This document shows positions 17,732-27,242 of a DNA stretch of 64,000 nucleotides, one piece after another. The notes under the pieces are model-generated. The model worked only from the letters and a program-made list of their open reading frames with translations. It made no database searches and was not told the DNA's origin. Position 1 is the first letter of the stretch; every line of letters starts with the position of its first letter. The stretch comes from an uncultured Erysipelotrichales bacterium (GTDB taxonomy: Bacteria > Bacillota_I > Bacilli_A > Erysipelotrichales > Coprobacillaceae): the NCBI GenBank assembly GCA_910579135.1, contig CAJTTM010000004.1:1-64000 (forward strand). The letters run 5' to 3'. The position numbers and the translations under genes were made by a program.

Positions 17732-18961
17732 ATGAAAATAATTGTTCAAAAGTTTGGTGGAACTTCAACACGTTCATTAGAAACACGAGAACATATGTAT
17801 AAAAATATGATTAGAGAAGTCGATAATGGAAATAAGGTTGTTGCTGTTGTAAGTGCTATGGGAAGATATGATGATCCTTATGCAACAGATACTTTATTAT
17901 CTATTGTCAAAACAAATCATTTAACTGACGAAGAAATTGATAGATTAACAAGTATTGGTGAAACAATTTCTACATTAGTTTGTAAAAGTGAATTAGCTGA
18001 TAAAGGATACTGTGTTGAGAGTGTGACTAATGATGAATTAGGAATCATGACTGATTCTAATCATCTTAATGCGACAATAAGAACCGTTGAAGGAAAATAT
18101 ATATTAGAAAAATTAAAAAATGCTGATATTGTTGTTTGTCCTGGTTTCCAAGGTTATTCTAAAAATGGAAAAATCACAACTTTAGGAAGAGGCGGTAGCG
18201 ATTTATCAGCTGTAGCTATTGGTGTTGCAATTGATGCTAGTGAAGTTGAAATATATAGTGATGTAAACGGGATATATAGTGCTGATCCTAGAATTGTTCC
18301 AGATGCTAGAAAATTAGATTATATTAGTTATTCTGAAATGCTAGAGCTTTCTAAAAATGGGGCTAAGGTTTTAAATCATCGTTGTGTTCAACTTGCAGCT
18401 AAGCATAATATTATTATACATGCAAGAAGTTCTTTTGATCAAAATCAGGGAACTTATGTGATAGGAGATGAAAAAATCATGAAAGAACATATTAATCAAT
18501 TGGTTATTTCAGGAATTACTGGTTCTCAAAACGAAGCACGTATTACCTTAGTTGGAGTTGATGCGAAAGTCAATGGTGCTGGTTTATTGTTTGAAAAAAT
18601 CGCTGATAATAATGTCAATGTTAATGTTTTTAATCAAGCTTTAGTTGGTGGTGGAAAAATGGATATTTCTCTTGTTATTAATGATAAGGATGTTCCTGTT
18701 GTTGTTGATGTTATTAATGAGTTAAAAGAAATTTTAAAACCACTTAAAACTATTGTAAGAGGCAATATTGGTAAAGTTGCTGTTATTGGTGTTGGTATTA
18801 AGAATAATAAAGGAATGTTCCAAAAGGTTTATAATACTTTATTAAGTAATGATATCAATGTTGAAATGACATCATGCAGTGAAATCAATATTTCTTGTTA
18901 TATTGATAGAGATGATGTAAAGAAAGCACAAGTTTTATTACATGAAGCATTTTTAGGTTAA
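17732..18961 (+). CDS. lysC: Aspartate kinase
   Basis: Phosphorylates aspartate, the first step to Lys, Met, Thr and Ile. The 409-residue product has VQKFGGTSTRSLETRE at the N-terminus, VSAMGR near 39, SIGETIST near 75, GRGGSDLSAVAIG near 154 and SDVNGIYSADPRIVP near 176. Two ACT regulatory domains occupy about 255-405, so allosteric control by an end product is expected. It starts one base after the hom stop. The order hom-lysC-asd places the trunk and first branch in one operon. Confidence 0.97.
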   Translation: MKIIVQKFGGTSTRSLETREHMYKNMIREVDNGNKVVAVVSAMGRYDDPYATDTLLSIVKTNHLTDEEIDRLTSIGETISTLVCKSELADKGYCVESVTNDELGIMTDSNHLNATIRTVEGKYILEKLKNADIVVCPGFQGYSKNGKITTLGRGGSDLSAVAIGVAIDASEVEIYSDVNGIYSADPRIVPDARKLDYISYSEMLELSKNGAKVLNHRCVQLAAKHNIIIHARSSFDQNQGTYVIGDEKIMKEHINQLVISGITGSQNEARITLVGVDAKVNGAGLLFEKIADNNVNVNVFNQALVGGGKMDISLVINDKDVPVVVDVINELKEILKPLKTIVRGNIGKVAVIGVGIKNNKGMFQKVYNTLLSNDINVEMTSCSEINISCYIDRDDVKKAQVLLHEAFLG

Positions 18962-18977
18962 AAGGAGGATATAAAAA

Positions 18978-20012
18978 ATGAAAAAATATAAAGTTGCGAT
19001 TGTTGGTGCTACAGGTGCAGTAGGTAGAGAAATGTTACGTTGTGTATTTCAATTTAACTTCCCTTTTGAAAGTATTAAATTACTAGCTTCTGCTAGATCT
19101 GCTGGAAAAGAAGTTGAATTTGAAGGCCATACTTTTGTAGTAGAAGAATTAACAGAAAATTCTTTCGAAGGAATTGATGTCGCTTTTTGGAGTGCTGGAG
19201 GAAGTATTTCAGAGAAATATATGCCTTATGCAGTCAAAGCAGGATGTGTTAATATTGATAATACATCTCATTTTAGAATGGATCCTGATGTTCCATTAGT
19301 AGTTCCTGAAGTTAATGCTTATGCTCTTAAAGATCATCATGGAATTATTGCAAATCCAAATTGTACTACAATTATTATGGCTAGTGCATTAAATAGAATC
19401 AATGAAGAATTTGATATTGAAAGAATTATTGTTTCTACATATCAAGCTGTAAGTGGTGCTGGTGTTGCAGGTATGGAAGAACTTTATAGACAATCTCAAG
19501 AAATTTTAGATGGTAAAGATCCAGTTGCAAAAACATTACCTTGTGCTTCTGATAAGAAACACTTCCCTATTGCTTTCAACTGTATTCCACAAGTTGATAA
19601 ATTTGATTTAGATAATAGTTTTACTAAAGAAGAAATGAAAATGGTCAATGAAACAAAGAAAATCTTTAATAAAGATATTAAAGTTAATGCAACTTGTGTT
19701 CGTGTACCAGTATTAAGAGGACATAGCGAATCTGTTTATATCGAAACAAAGAAACCTATCGATATCAATAGAGTATTTGAATTATTATCTGATTCTCACG
19801 GTGTTCATCTATATGATGATATTGAAAACCAAGTTTATCCAATGGCTACAGAATTCATTGGTGATGAAATGGTTCATGTTGGACGTGTAAGAAAAGACTT
19901 AGATAACGAAAACGCTTTAAGTCTATGGGTTGTATCTGATCAATTAATGAAAGGTGCTGCTTATAATTCTGTTGATATTGGAAATAAAATGATAGAATTA
20001 GGATTACTATAA
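18978..20012 (+). CDS. asd: Aspartate-semialdehyde dehydrogenase
   Basis: Reduces aspartyl phosphate to aspartate semialdehyde. The 344-residue product has AIVGATGAVGREML at residues 6-19, the catalytic cysteine in NPNCTTIIMA near 133, TYQAVSGAGVAGMEEL near 155 and the RVPVLRGHSESV block near 245 with the active-site His. AAAGGAGG lies before the ATG. Third and last gene of the attenuated operon; thrB and thrC are not present in this window. Confidence 0.97.
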   Translation: MKKYKVAIVGATGAVGREMLRCVFQFNFPFESIKLLASARSAGKEVEFEGHTFVVEELTENSFEGIDVAFWSAGGSISEKYMPYAVKAGCVNIDNTSHFRMDPDVPLVVPEVNAYALKDHHGIIANPNCTTIIMASALNRINEEFDIERIIVSTYQAVSGAGVAGMEELYRQSQEILDGKDPVAKTLPCASDKKHFPIAFNCIPQVDKFDLDNSFTKEEMKMVNETKKIFNKDIKVNATCVRVPVLRGHSESVYIETKKPIDINRVFELLSDSHGVHLYDDIENQVYPMATEFIGDEMVHVGRVRKDLDNENALSLWVVSDQLMKGAAYNSVDIGNKMIELGLL

Positions 20013-20030
20013 GAAAATATAAAAATAACG

Positions 20031-20062
20031 AGTTCCTACTCATAATGAGTAGGAACTTTTTA
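20031..20062 (+). terminator. Terminator of the hom-lysC-asd operon
   Basis: A 13-bp stem, AGTTCCTACTCAT (20031-20043) with its complement at 20045-20057, runs into TTTTTATAT. Confidence 0.88.
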
Positions 20063-20183
20063 TATATTTTAAACTAACAGTCCATTAATTTTTTATATCT
20101 TTTATTTGATAATAGTTTTATAGTCATTCACCTCAAAATATATATATGATTTTTAAGGATTGCAGGATATACCTATCTAAGTT

Positions 20184-20492
20184 ATGTTATCCTGGATAAA
20201 AAAGATACTGGTTATCATGATTGTCTTATATGTAGGAGAAAGGAAATGGAAAGAAGGGAAGATCAAGGTGTGTGAAGCAATAAGAGAATTAAGATATGAA
20301 GTCATGATGAAAGGTCAAATTAAAGGGAAACAAGAAGAAAAGTATGAACAAAAACTAGAGATTGCAATAGAGATGAAAAAGGATGAAAGATTTAGTAATG
20401 AAGATATACAAAAATTTACAGGCCTATCTATTGAACAATTAGCATTGTTAAAAAAAAACGGGGAATATAAATTTATTCCTCATTTTTTATAA
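20184..20492 (+). pseudogene. C-terminal remnant of an Rpn / PD-(D/E)XK family transposase-like protein
   Basis: The 102-residue reading frame has an unrelated hydrophobic start (frame noise) and then a stretch like the C-terminal tail of Rpn-type recombination-promoting nucleases: CEAIRELRYEVMMKGQIKGK, a charged EQKLEIAIEMKKDERFS, and DIQKFTGLSIEQLALLKK. The N-terminal nuclease domain is absent, and no ribosome binding site precedes the ATG. It overlaps the 3' end of the convergent PAP2 gene. A second, longer Rpn remnant sits at 35,673-36,364. Confidence 0.6.
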
Positions 20493-21000
20493 TATTATAT
20501 TTTTTAAATAGAAAGACACTCAAACAAGCGATAATACTTCCAGAAACAATTCCAAATAGAACATCTGTTGGATAATGTACACCTACATACAATCTTGATA
20601 AAGAAATGAATAATGCCAATATAACAACAGGTATACCATATTTTTTATCTGTTGTTTTTAAAATTACAATGGCTGCAGCAAATGAACATGCACTATGCCC
20701 TGATGGGAATGAATAATCTTTTTGTGCTTCTATAATTCTATTCAATCCTATAATAGCATCATAAGGTCTTATTCTCATTACTGTATTTTTTAAAATTCCA
20801 TTATTTATTAATAATGATAACACCATTGAAACAGTCATTATATAAGCAATTGGTCTTGTCTTTTTAAACAACAATAAAATAACAGTTAAAAGAATCCAAA
20901 ATATTCCTGCATCTCCTAAATGGGTGATAAAAATAACTATAGGATTTAAAAAATCACATCTTATATATTCTTGAATAAACAATAAAATAGCAGTTTCCAT
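20473..21000 (-). CDS. PAP2-family membrane phosphatase
   Basis: A 175-residue integral membrane phosphatase with five or six helices. The three-part PAP2 signature is complete: the KNTVMRIRPYDA region (motif 1), PSGHSACSFAAA (motif 2) and SRLYVGVHYPTDVLFG (motif 3). Such proteins dephosphorylate undecaprenyl pyrophosphate or phosphatidylglycerol phosphate at the outer membrane face; which one is not decidable here. The ATG at 21,000 has GAGGTAAAT before it, better than an in-frame start 10 codons upstream. Confidence 0.9.
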   Translation of the reverse strand: METAILLFIQEYIRCDFLNPIVIFITHLGDAGIFWILLTVILLLFKKTRPIAYIMTVSMVLSLLINNGILKNTVMRIRPYDAIIGLNRIIEAQKDYSFPSGHSACSFAAAIVILKTTDKKYGIPVVILALFISLSRLYVGVHYPTDVLFGIVSGSIIACLSVFLFKKYNIIKNEE

Positions 21001-21060
21001 ATTTACCTCTTCATTAAAATAATGTACCACAATTATATCTTATAATTATAAATTTCACAA

Positions 21061-21092
21061 TAAAAAACAGACTTCTCGCATATAGAAGTCTA
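21061..21092 (-). terminator. Terminator of the Bce-type operon
   Basis: Stem AGACTTCT / AGAAGTCT (21069-21076 with 21084-21091) is followed on the minus strand by GTTTTTTATTG. It lies about 70 bases beyond the permease stop. Confidence 0.8.
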
Positions 21093-21158
21093 TTCCCTCT
21101 TATTTAAATTTAATGATAATCTCATATACAAGCATCATTTATACGCAAAGATTTATAT

Positions 21159-23081
21159 CTATCTTTTTACAATAGAATAATAAGTTCTAGCAGTTAGAAA
21201 ATAAACAACACTATAAATGAAAGCAAGACCAAATACACAAAGTGCACAATATCCTATATAATTATTAACATGTCCCATTGAAAATAAGGACAATACTTCT
21301 AAAATAAGAGGATAAGCAAAACACAAATGAATAATAGCAACAATTAATGGTAGGAAAAAGAAAATAAGAACTTGACTTTTAATAGCTCCTTTAACTTCTT
21401 TTTGACTCAATCCCACATTTTGTAAAATTTCAAAACGTTTCTGATCCTCAAAACCTTCACTTAACTGTTTATTATAAATAATTAAAATCGCACTTATCAA
21501 AAACATTGTAGAAACAAAAACACCTATAAATAAGAAACTCCCATAAATTTCATAATCAGATTCTAAATTATCTTGCTTGTTTGATTCAGTATATCCTGAT
21601 TCAATCATAGTGAAATCATCTAATATATTCTTTCTTGTCTTTATAAATTTTTCATGATCTTCATAATTGAATCCAACAACTTTAAGTGAAGATGGTTTAT
21701 GTTCAAAAAAACTATCTATAATACTTTCATTATTTACCACAATAGATAAATGCTCTAAAGAAAAATAATCATTAAATCCTTTTATTCTACTATCACCAAA
21801 CTGACTTTTAATTTTATAATCTTTATTATTCAATTTTAATACTAACTTATTCATATCAAAATCACTATAAATAATAATCTCATTATCCTTTAATGTCGAT
21901 TTTTGGTGAAAAGCTTTATTAAAAGAGTCTATAGTCATTAATCCTATACTTATTAAATCATTACTATTCCCTTCACTTTCAAAAACAATCTCATTATTTT
22001 TCATTTTCCCTAAAACTTCATATTTTTCTAACTCAAAATAATCACTATATTCTAAGTGGTACTTTATAAGATTCTCTCTAACAATATCAAATAATCTTTC
22101 TCCACCTTCATCATAAGTCCCTAATAACTCATCTACTGTATTGCTATTTTTAGCAGTCGTTTCTATTCCCTTATATAAACATACTGTTGAAGATAATGTC
22201 ACTAAAATGCAAGTACATAAAATACAAATATTTGCTAAACCGACTGCATTTTGTTTCATACGATAAATCATACTAGATAAAGAAATAAAATGATTTGTTT
22301 GATAATAATATCTTTTATTCTTTTTCAATAACTTTAATAAAGTAATACTACCAGCTACAAATAAACAATATGTTCCAATAACAACAAAGATAACTGCAAC
22401 AAAGAAAATCAATAAAGCAGTCATTGGATCATCAATAGATATAGCTATATAATATCCACTAAATAAAGATATTAACCCAATAACCGTCATTATGATCTTA
22501 GCCTTTGGCTCTTTTTCTCCATTTTGACTTCCCATTATTAATTCTACAGGTCTTGAGAACTTGACAATTGCTAAATTAAATAAAAGTGATGTTACAAAGA
22601 TTAATAAAAATATTATAAAAGTTTCTAAGATACTTTTTAATGGTATACTAAATATAAATTCTGTAGGCATATGCAATAAATTAATTAAAACAAGATACAT
22701 CAACTGACTAAATATAATACCTAAAACAACGCCACAAAAAATAGACCCCAATAAAATAATACATGTTTCAAAAAACATCATTATCATGATATGTTTCTTT
22801 TCCATACCAAGTACACCATATAAAGCAATTTCTTTTTTCCTACGCTTTATTACAAAACTATTAGCATATAATAATATAATTAACGCAAATACAATAATAA
22901 CATATCTCCCTAAATTCATAAAACTCCCCAATGTTGAATGTCCTTCTAGACCAACATTTAAAGATAATGAACTTATAATATAATACATAACCATAGTAAA
23001 AACAGAAGTCAACAAATAAGAAAAATAAAGTTTTTTATTTTTCATGATATTTGATAAAGCGAGCTTTCCATAAAAAATCAT
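21159..23081 (-). CDS. BceB-type ABC transporter permease (FtsX-like)
   Basis: A 640-residue permease with ten predicted helices. After the first helix come an FtsX-like block near residues 55-160 (KRRKKEIALYGVLGMEKKHI) and further helices. A large extracytoplasmic segment of about 210 residues sits near 310-520, and a second FtsX-like block (EDQKRFEILQNVGLSQKEV) near 555. This layout is the mark of peptide-sensing and detoxifying BceAB transporters. The ATG at 23,081 has AGGAGG 8 bases upstream, formed in the end of the ATPase gene; longer in-frame starts run inside that gene and are unlikely. Confidence 0.93.
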   Translation of the reverse strand: MIFYGKLALSNIMKNKKLYFSYLLTSVFTMVMYYIISSLSLNVGLEGHSTLGSFMNLGRYVIIVFALIILLYANSFVIKRRKKEIALYGVLGMEKKHIMIMMFFETCIILLGSIFCGVVLGIIFSQLMYLVLINLLHMPTEFIFSIPLKSILETFIIFLLIFVTSLLFNLAIVKFSRPVELIMGSQNGEKEPKAKIIMTVIGLISLFSGYYIAISIDDPMTALLIFFVAVIFVVIGTYCLFVAGSITLLKLLKKNKRYYYQTNHFISLSSMIYRMKQNAVGLANICILCTCILVTLSSTVCLYKGIETTAKNSNTVDELLGTYDEGGERLFDIVRENLIKYHLEYSDYFELEKYEVLGKMKNNEIVFESEGNSNDLISIGLMTIDSFNKAFHQKSTLKDNEIIIYSDFDMNKLVLKLNNKDYKIKSQFGDSRIKGFNDYFSLEHLSIVVNNESIIDSFFEHKPSSLKVVGFNYEDHEKFIKTRKNILDDFTMIESGYTESNKQDNLESDYEIYGSFLFIGVFVSTMFLISAILIIYNKQLSEGFEDQKRFEILQNVGLSQKEVKGAIKSQVLIFFFLPLIVAIIHLCFAYPLILEVLSLFSMGHVNNYIGYCALCVFGLAFIYSVVYFLTARTYYSIVKR

Positions 23082-23082
23082 C

Positions 23083-23838
23083 TTATCTTCCTCCTGTCGC
23101 AAGCATTGTGAGTGTTTCACTAATCTTTTGATACATTTGGTCATGAGAGGATTCACCTCTATATATTTGATGGAAGATTTGACCATCTTTAATAAATAAT
23201 ACACGACTCGCAAAACTTGCAGCCTTAGTACTATGAGTAACCATTAAGATTGTTTGTCCTTCCTCATTTAATTTATCAAATACTCTCAATAAAGAATCTG
23301 TTGATTTTGAATCCAATGCTCCTGTTGGTTCATCGGCTAAAATCAATTTTGGTTGACTAATTAGAGCTCTTGCAACTGCTACTCTTTGTTTTTGTCCTCC
23401 TGATATTTCATAAGGATATTTCTTTAATATCTCTTCAATTCCTAATTTATAAGCTAATTCATTTAACCTTTCTTTCATAACAGAATATTTTTGCTTAGAT
23501 AAAACAAGTGGCAAGAAAATATTATCCTCAACCGAAAATGTTTCTAACAAATTAAAATCTTGAAAAACAAATCCCAATTCATTTCTTCTAAACTCAGAAA
23601 TTTCTTTATCTTTAATTTTTGTAATATCCTTTCCCTCTAGTTCCACTTCTCCACTCGTTGGTTTATCTAAAGCAGCCAAAATATTTAATAAGGTCGTCTT
23701 TCCACTACCACTTTCTCCCATAATCGCAACATATTCACCCTCTTCTACTGAAAACGTCACATCTTTTAAAGCTTCCACACTACTTGCGTGAAAACGTGTT
23801 GTATATACTTTTCTTAATTGATTTACTTTTAATAACAT
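23083..23838 (-). CDS. BceA-type ABC transporter ATP-binding protein
   Basis: A 251-residue ATPase of the MacB/LolD/BceA type. Walker A is GESGSGKTTLLN near residue 40, the signature ISGGQKQRVAVARALI near 145, Walker B LILADEPTGALDS near 165 and the switch His in MVTHSTKAA. It precedes the permease by one base and follows the histidine kinase after a 99-base gap that holds a palindromic site, so it can probably be induced separately from the regulator genes. Confidence 0.95.
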   Translation of the reverse strand: MLLKVNQLRKVYTTRFHASSVEALKDVTFSVEEGEYVAIMGESGSGKTTLLNILAALDKPTSGEVELEGKDITKIKDKEISEFRRNELGFVFQDFNLLETFSVEDNIFLPLVLSKQKYSVMKERLNELAYKLGIEEILKKYPYEISGGQKQRVAVARALISQPKLILADEPTGALDSKSTDSLLRVFDKLNEEGQTILMVTHSTKAASFASRVLFIKDGQIFHQIYRGESSHDQMYQKISETLTMLATGGR

Positions 23839-23920
23839 ATATATCCTCCTTTGACACCTTCAGTCTACTAAAAAAAGAAATGTGAAGCCATTGATATATC
23901 TTACATTTCTCATGTTTAAT

Positions 23921-23936
23921 CTTACACTTTCGTAAG
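23921..23936 (-). promoter_or_regulatory. Candidate operator for the Bce-type ABC genes
   Basis: CTTACACTTTCGTAAG has perfect 5-bp arms around six bases. It lies in the gap before the ABC ATPase gene. A degenerate repeat of the same element (TCTTACATTTCTC) follows about 20 bases nearer the gene. BceR-type regulators bind inverted TTAC/GTAA-like repeats upstream of their transporter genes, so this is the expected place; the binding is inferred. Confidence 0.5.
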
Positions 23937-23937
23937 A

Positions 23938-24894
23938 TTATTCCAAAACTGTTTTTTCCTTATAAAAATCGATACAAACAGCAGTTCCCTTATCTAATGA
24001 TGACTCTATAGTCATTGTATTCCCTAATAAATCTAATATCTGTTTTGTTAAATATAATCCAATACCACTTGCCTTTTTATCCATTCTCCCGTTATAACCA
24101 GTAAAACCTTTCTCAAAGACTCTTGGTAAATCTTCACTTCTAATTCCTATACCAGTATCTTTAATATATAATTTCTCTTTATCATTATATATCTCTATAC
24201 TTCCCTTTTTTGTATACTTAATCGCATTAGACAATATTTGTTCAATTACAAAAGAACACCATTTTTCATCTGTTAAAATATTGATATCCTCTATATGATA
24301 ATTCAAAGAGATTTTACTTAGCGAAAAAAAAGATACTTGTTTTTTTAATACTTCACTTACCATTTTATCTAATGAATAATATTGAAAAGATAAATCATTA
24401 TGAATATGATCTAATCTTAAGTATTGTAATACCATATTTACATATTGTTCAATCTTTAATAATTCTACCATCATCCTATTATCATTTTCTGTTTGAATAA
24501 TTAATTTCAAAGCAGATATAGGTGTTTTAATTTGATGAACCCATATTGTATAATATTCAATCATATCGTTATACTTATTATAATCATATCGCTTAATCTC
24601 TTTTAAATCACTCACTAATTTATCTATAATATGTATATAATCTTCTTCAATAAGATGATTTGATTTTAAAGAATGAATAAAGACATCTATATTCTCTAAT
24701 TCTTTATGTTTCTTTATAAAACGAAAATAACTAATAATAGTATAAATAACAATAATGCTTATACTCACAAATAAAAAGTATAACCATATCTCTAAAGATA
24801 AATGAAGCAAAGAAAAAACAAAAAACTCTAAAAACAACAATAAAAAATATAACAAATAAACATCATATTTCATCTTAAAAAAATGCTTTAACAT
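23938..24894 (-). CDS. BceS-type intramembrane-sensing histidine kinase
   Basis: A 318-residue kinase with two close N-terminal helices (about residues 10-55) and almost no extracytoplasmic loop, typical of intramembrane-sensing kinases that depend on their transporter. The H-box is YYTIWVHQIKTPISALKL near 133, the N-box EQILSNAIKYTKKGS near 218, and KDTGIGIRSEDLPRVFEKG plus GIGLYLTKQILDLLG form the ATP-binding G boxes. It overlaps the response regulator gene by 7 bases. Confidence 0.94.
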   Translation of the reverse strand: MLKHFFKMKYDVYLLYFLLLFLEFFVFSLLHLSLEIWLYFLFVSISIIVIYTIISYFRFIKKHKELENIDVFIHSLKSNHLIEEDYIHIIDKLVSDLKEIKRYDYNKYNDMIEYYTIWVHQIKTPISALKLIIQTENDNRMMVELLKIEQYVNMVLQYLRLDHIHNDLSFQYYSLDKMVSEVLKKQVSFFSLSKISLNYHIEDINILTDEKWCSFVIEQILSNAIKYTKKGSIEIYNDKEKLYIKDTGIGIRSEDLPRVFEKGFTGYNGRMDKKASGIGLYLTKQILDLLGNTMTIESSLDKGTAVCIDFYKEKTVLE

Positions 24895-25559
24895 AAAATA
24901 TATCCTAATCCTTTCTTTGTTACAATAAAGCTCTTTAACCCTATTTCCTCTAACTTCTTTCTTAATCTATTCATATTTACACTTAAAGTGTTATCATCTA
25001 CAAATTGATTATTCTGCCATAAATGATTCATTAACTCATCCCTAGAGATTATAGTTTGAGGCCTTTCAAATAACAATTGTAAAATTTTAAGTTCATTTTT
25101 AGTTAAATTGATTATTTGGTCTCTATATGATACAGTTGCATCTAACAAATTCAAATAAACATCTTGATAACTCAATATATGAAATTCCTTAGAAAAACTA
25201 TATGTTCTCCTTAAAATAGCTTGTATTTTTGATATTAAAACATTAAGATCAAATGGTTTTGTAATAAAATCATCTCCACCCATATTCATAGCCATTATAA
25301 TATTCATATTTTCATTTGCAGAAGATATAAAAATAATTGGTATTTGAGAAATTTGACGAATCTTTTCACACCAGTGATATCCATTATATAAAGGAAGATA
25401 AATATCCAATAAAACTAAATCTGGAGAATAATGAATAAAATCTTCAATAATATTATTAAAAATTTTAGAATCAAAAACTTCATAATTCCACTTTTCTAAA
25501 TGTTCTTTTATCATTGAAGAGATTGTTATATCATCTTCTACGATCATTATTTTCTGCAT
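24888..25559 (-). CDS. BceR-type response regulator (OmpR family)
   Basis: A 223-residue regulator. The receiver domain has MIVEDD at the start, the phosphorylated Asp in LVLLDIYLPLYNGY near residue 50 and the switch Lys in DFITKPFD near 100. The C-terminal winged helix (about 125-223) shows LTKNELKILQLLFER and DNTLSVNMNRLRKKLEE. The ATG at 25,559 has AGAGGTG at good distance; a GTG three codons upstream is less likely. It forms a two-component pair with the kinase that follows. Confidence 0.94.
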   Translation of the reverse strand: MQKIMIVEDDITISSMIKEHLEKWNYEVFDSKIFNNIIEDFIHYSPDLVLLDIYLPLYNGYHWCEKIRQISQIPIIFISSANENMNIIMAMNMGGDDFITKPFDLNVLISKIQAILRRTYSFSKEFHILSYQDVYLNLLDATVSYRDQIINLTKNELKILQLLFERPQTIISRDELMNHLWQNNQFVDDNTLSVNMNRLRKKLEEIGLKSFIVTKKGLGYILC

Positions 25560-25579
25560 CACTATCACCTCTTAAAATA

Positions 25580-26575
25580 TTATAACATATCTTTATAAAG
25601 ATTTAACATACTCTCTATCTTTCTTTCAATCTCTTCTTTTAAAAAAGAAGGGGAAATGACCTTAATATCATCTTGTAACATTAATATCCAACCAATAAGT
25701 CCTTTTGATATCGATACATCTGGAATCGTTATTAAATAATTATTTTGATGAAGTTTTACGACTTCTATATCCATTCCAAAACGAGAAACAATTTCTCTTA
25801 ATAAACTTTGATGACATTCTATTTGCAAAGTATCTTTTTTTGATGCACTATACATATTCATCATCTTCTCTATTTCCTTATCCATATCAAATTGTTCTCT
25901 TACCTCAGTAAACGATATATGAGCACTCATAATTTGTCTCATGCGATCTATACGATAGATTGATAATTTATCTTGATATTTTTGATTATATCCAATCAAA
26001 TAATAATGATTATTATAAGGTACAATCTGATAAGGAGAAACAATATATTGTTTGCCATAATTTCCATTTTTTGATGCAACTTCTTTTAAATGATTTTTTT
26101 CCACTTCATAATTCACATATTCAAAAGAAATGACCTTTTCTCTTTCAATAGCTTTTATAATTGTAGATATATTTAAAATAAGAGAAAAAGACAGTTGTTT
26201 ATCTTGGGGATCATGATTTGATAAACGTATTCTTTGTTGATATGATGATAAATGATATAACTTCTCTTTTAATTTCATTTTATCTTCATATCTTAAATCC
26301 TCATGAAAAGAAATATTATCTAACAAAAACTGTAATTCACCATCTAAAAAAAATTCATTTTCAATCTTATAACCAACCCTATGAATAGAAATAATCATTT
26401 CTTTATTCAAAAAATGATAAAAGAAATGATTGATTTGTTTAATACATGAATAGACTGTTTTAATATCAATATAAATATTATATTTTTCTAATTTTTTTAA
26501 AATTTCTTTTGCACTTATTGCCTTATTTTGATTATCTTGAATAATCTTTAAAACATAATACATTTTTTCTCCCAT
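25580..26575 (-). CDS. WYL-domain transcriptional regulator
   Basis: A 331-residue protein with an N-terminal winged helix (about residues 1-75: ILKKLEKYNIYIDIKTVYSC) and a WYL ligand-sensing domain at about 150-230 (ISFEYVNYEV, YIVSPYQIVPYNNHYYLIGY, IYRIDRMRQI). A C-terminal WCX-type extension follows. The tight spacing to both neighbours (9 and 11 bases) puts it in one run with an unknown gene upstream and the Bce-type response regulator downstream. The ligand is unknown; an input into the peptide-resistance genes is inference from context. Confidence 0.88.
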   Translation of the reverse strand: MGEKMYYVLKIIQDNQNKAISAKEILKKLEKYNIYIDIKTVYSCIKQINHFFYHFLNKEMIISIHRVGYKIENEFFLDGELQFLLDNISFHEDLRYEDKMKLKEKLYHLSSYQQRIRLSNHDPQDKQLSFSLILNISTIIKAIEREKVISFEYVNYEVEKNHLKEVASKNGNYGKQYIVSPYQIVPYNNHYYLIGYNQKYQDKLSIYRIDRMRQIMSAHISFTEVREQFDMDKEIEKMMNMYSASKKDTLQIECHQSLLREIVSRFGMDIEVVKLHQNNYLITIPDVSISKGLIGWILMLQDDIKVISPSFLKEEIERKIESMLNLYKDML

Positions 26576-26584
26576 ATTTTCCTC

Positions 26585-27181
26585 CTAATGTGTTGGCAAC
26601 AATATATATTCCTTTCTTTTTTGTGAATAATGTCTTTTTAAAGATATATAATCACTTGTGTTCAACAAATCTAAAATAGTTTCATCATTACAATCATCTA
26701 ATTGTTTTAAATATTCATATGCAAGATGTGACTCATCTTCTAATAAACATATTTTTGCACAATCTAAATCACTTATCATATACTGTGAATGAAGATACTC
26801 AATAAAACATTCAAATGAGATATTATTAAAATCAACAAGATGCCTTAAAACACAATATTCATTTATTGTTATTCCTCTTTCACATATCTTTTGAAATAAT
26901 TCTTCTTTTATAACTTTAAATTCTTGATAACAAAAATATTTATTCATCATAATCAATTGTTCTTCCATTGATTCAAAATTCTTAGATTGATATAGAGATA
27001 ATATCGCTTGTTTATAAAGTTCTTTATTCATCTGTGGATGACTAACTATCTTTTTTAACTCTTTTATTGTAAAACATTGATGTAAAGAAGATTGAACTCT
27101 TCCTTTTGTACACAAATCTAATAAATAATTCTTTTCTTTTAATAATGAAACTTCAACAACTGTATTATAATCTTTTTTCAT
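26585..27181 (-). CDS. Hypothetical protein before the WYL regulator
   Basis: A 198-residue soluble protein that I do not recognise. It is rich in Leu, Glu, Lys and Tyr, appears entirely helical and has no signal peptide or membrane helix. Repeated short helical hairpins (EQLIMMNKYFCYQEFKVIKE, CAKICLLEDESHLAYEYLKQ) recall TPR-like or ankyrin-like folds but no repeat unit is clear. AAGGAGATGATTATATG provides the ribosome binding site. It heads the run that continues with the WYL regulator, whose ribosome binding site (AGGAGG) begins in its stop codon region. Confidence 0.7.
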   Translation of the reverse strand: MKKDYNTVVEVSLLKEKNYLLDLCTKGRVQSSLHQCFTIKELKKIVSHPQMNKELYKQAILSLYQSKNFESMEEQLIMMNKYFCYQEFKVIKEELFQKICERGITINEYCVLRHLVDFNNISFECFIEYLHSQYMISDLDCAKICLLEDESHLAYEYLKQLDDCNDETILDLLNTSDYISLKRHYSQKRKEYILLPTH

Positions 27182-27242
27182 ATAATCATCTCCTTGTCTA
27201 TATTATATGCAATATATAAAGAAAATGATTTTTACACATATA

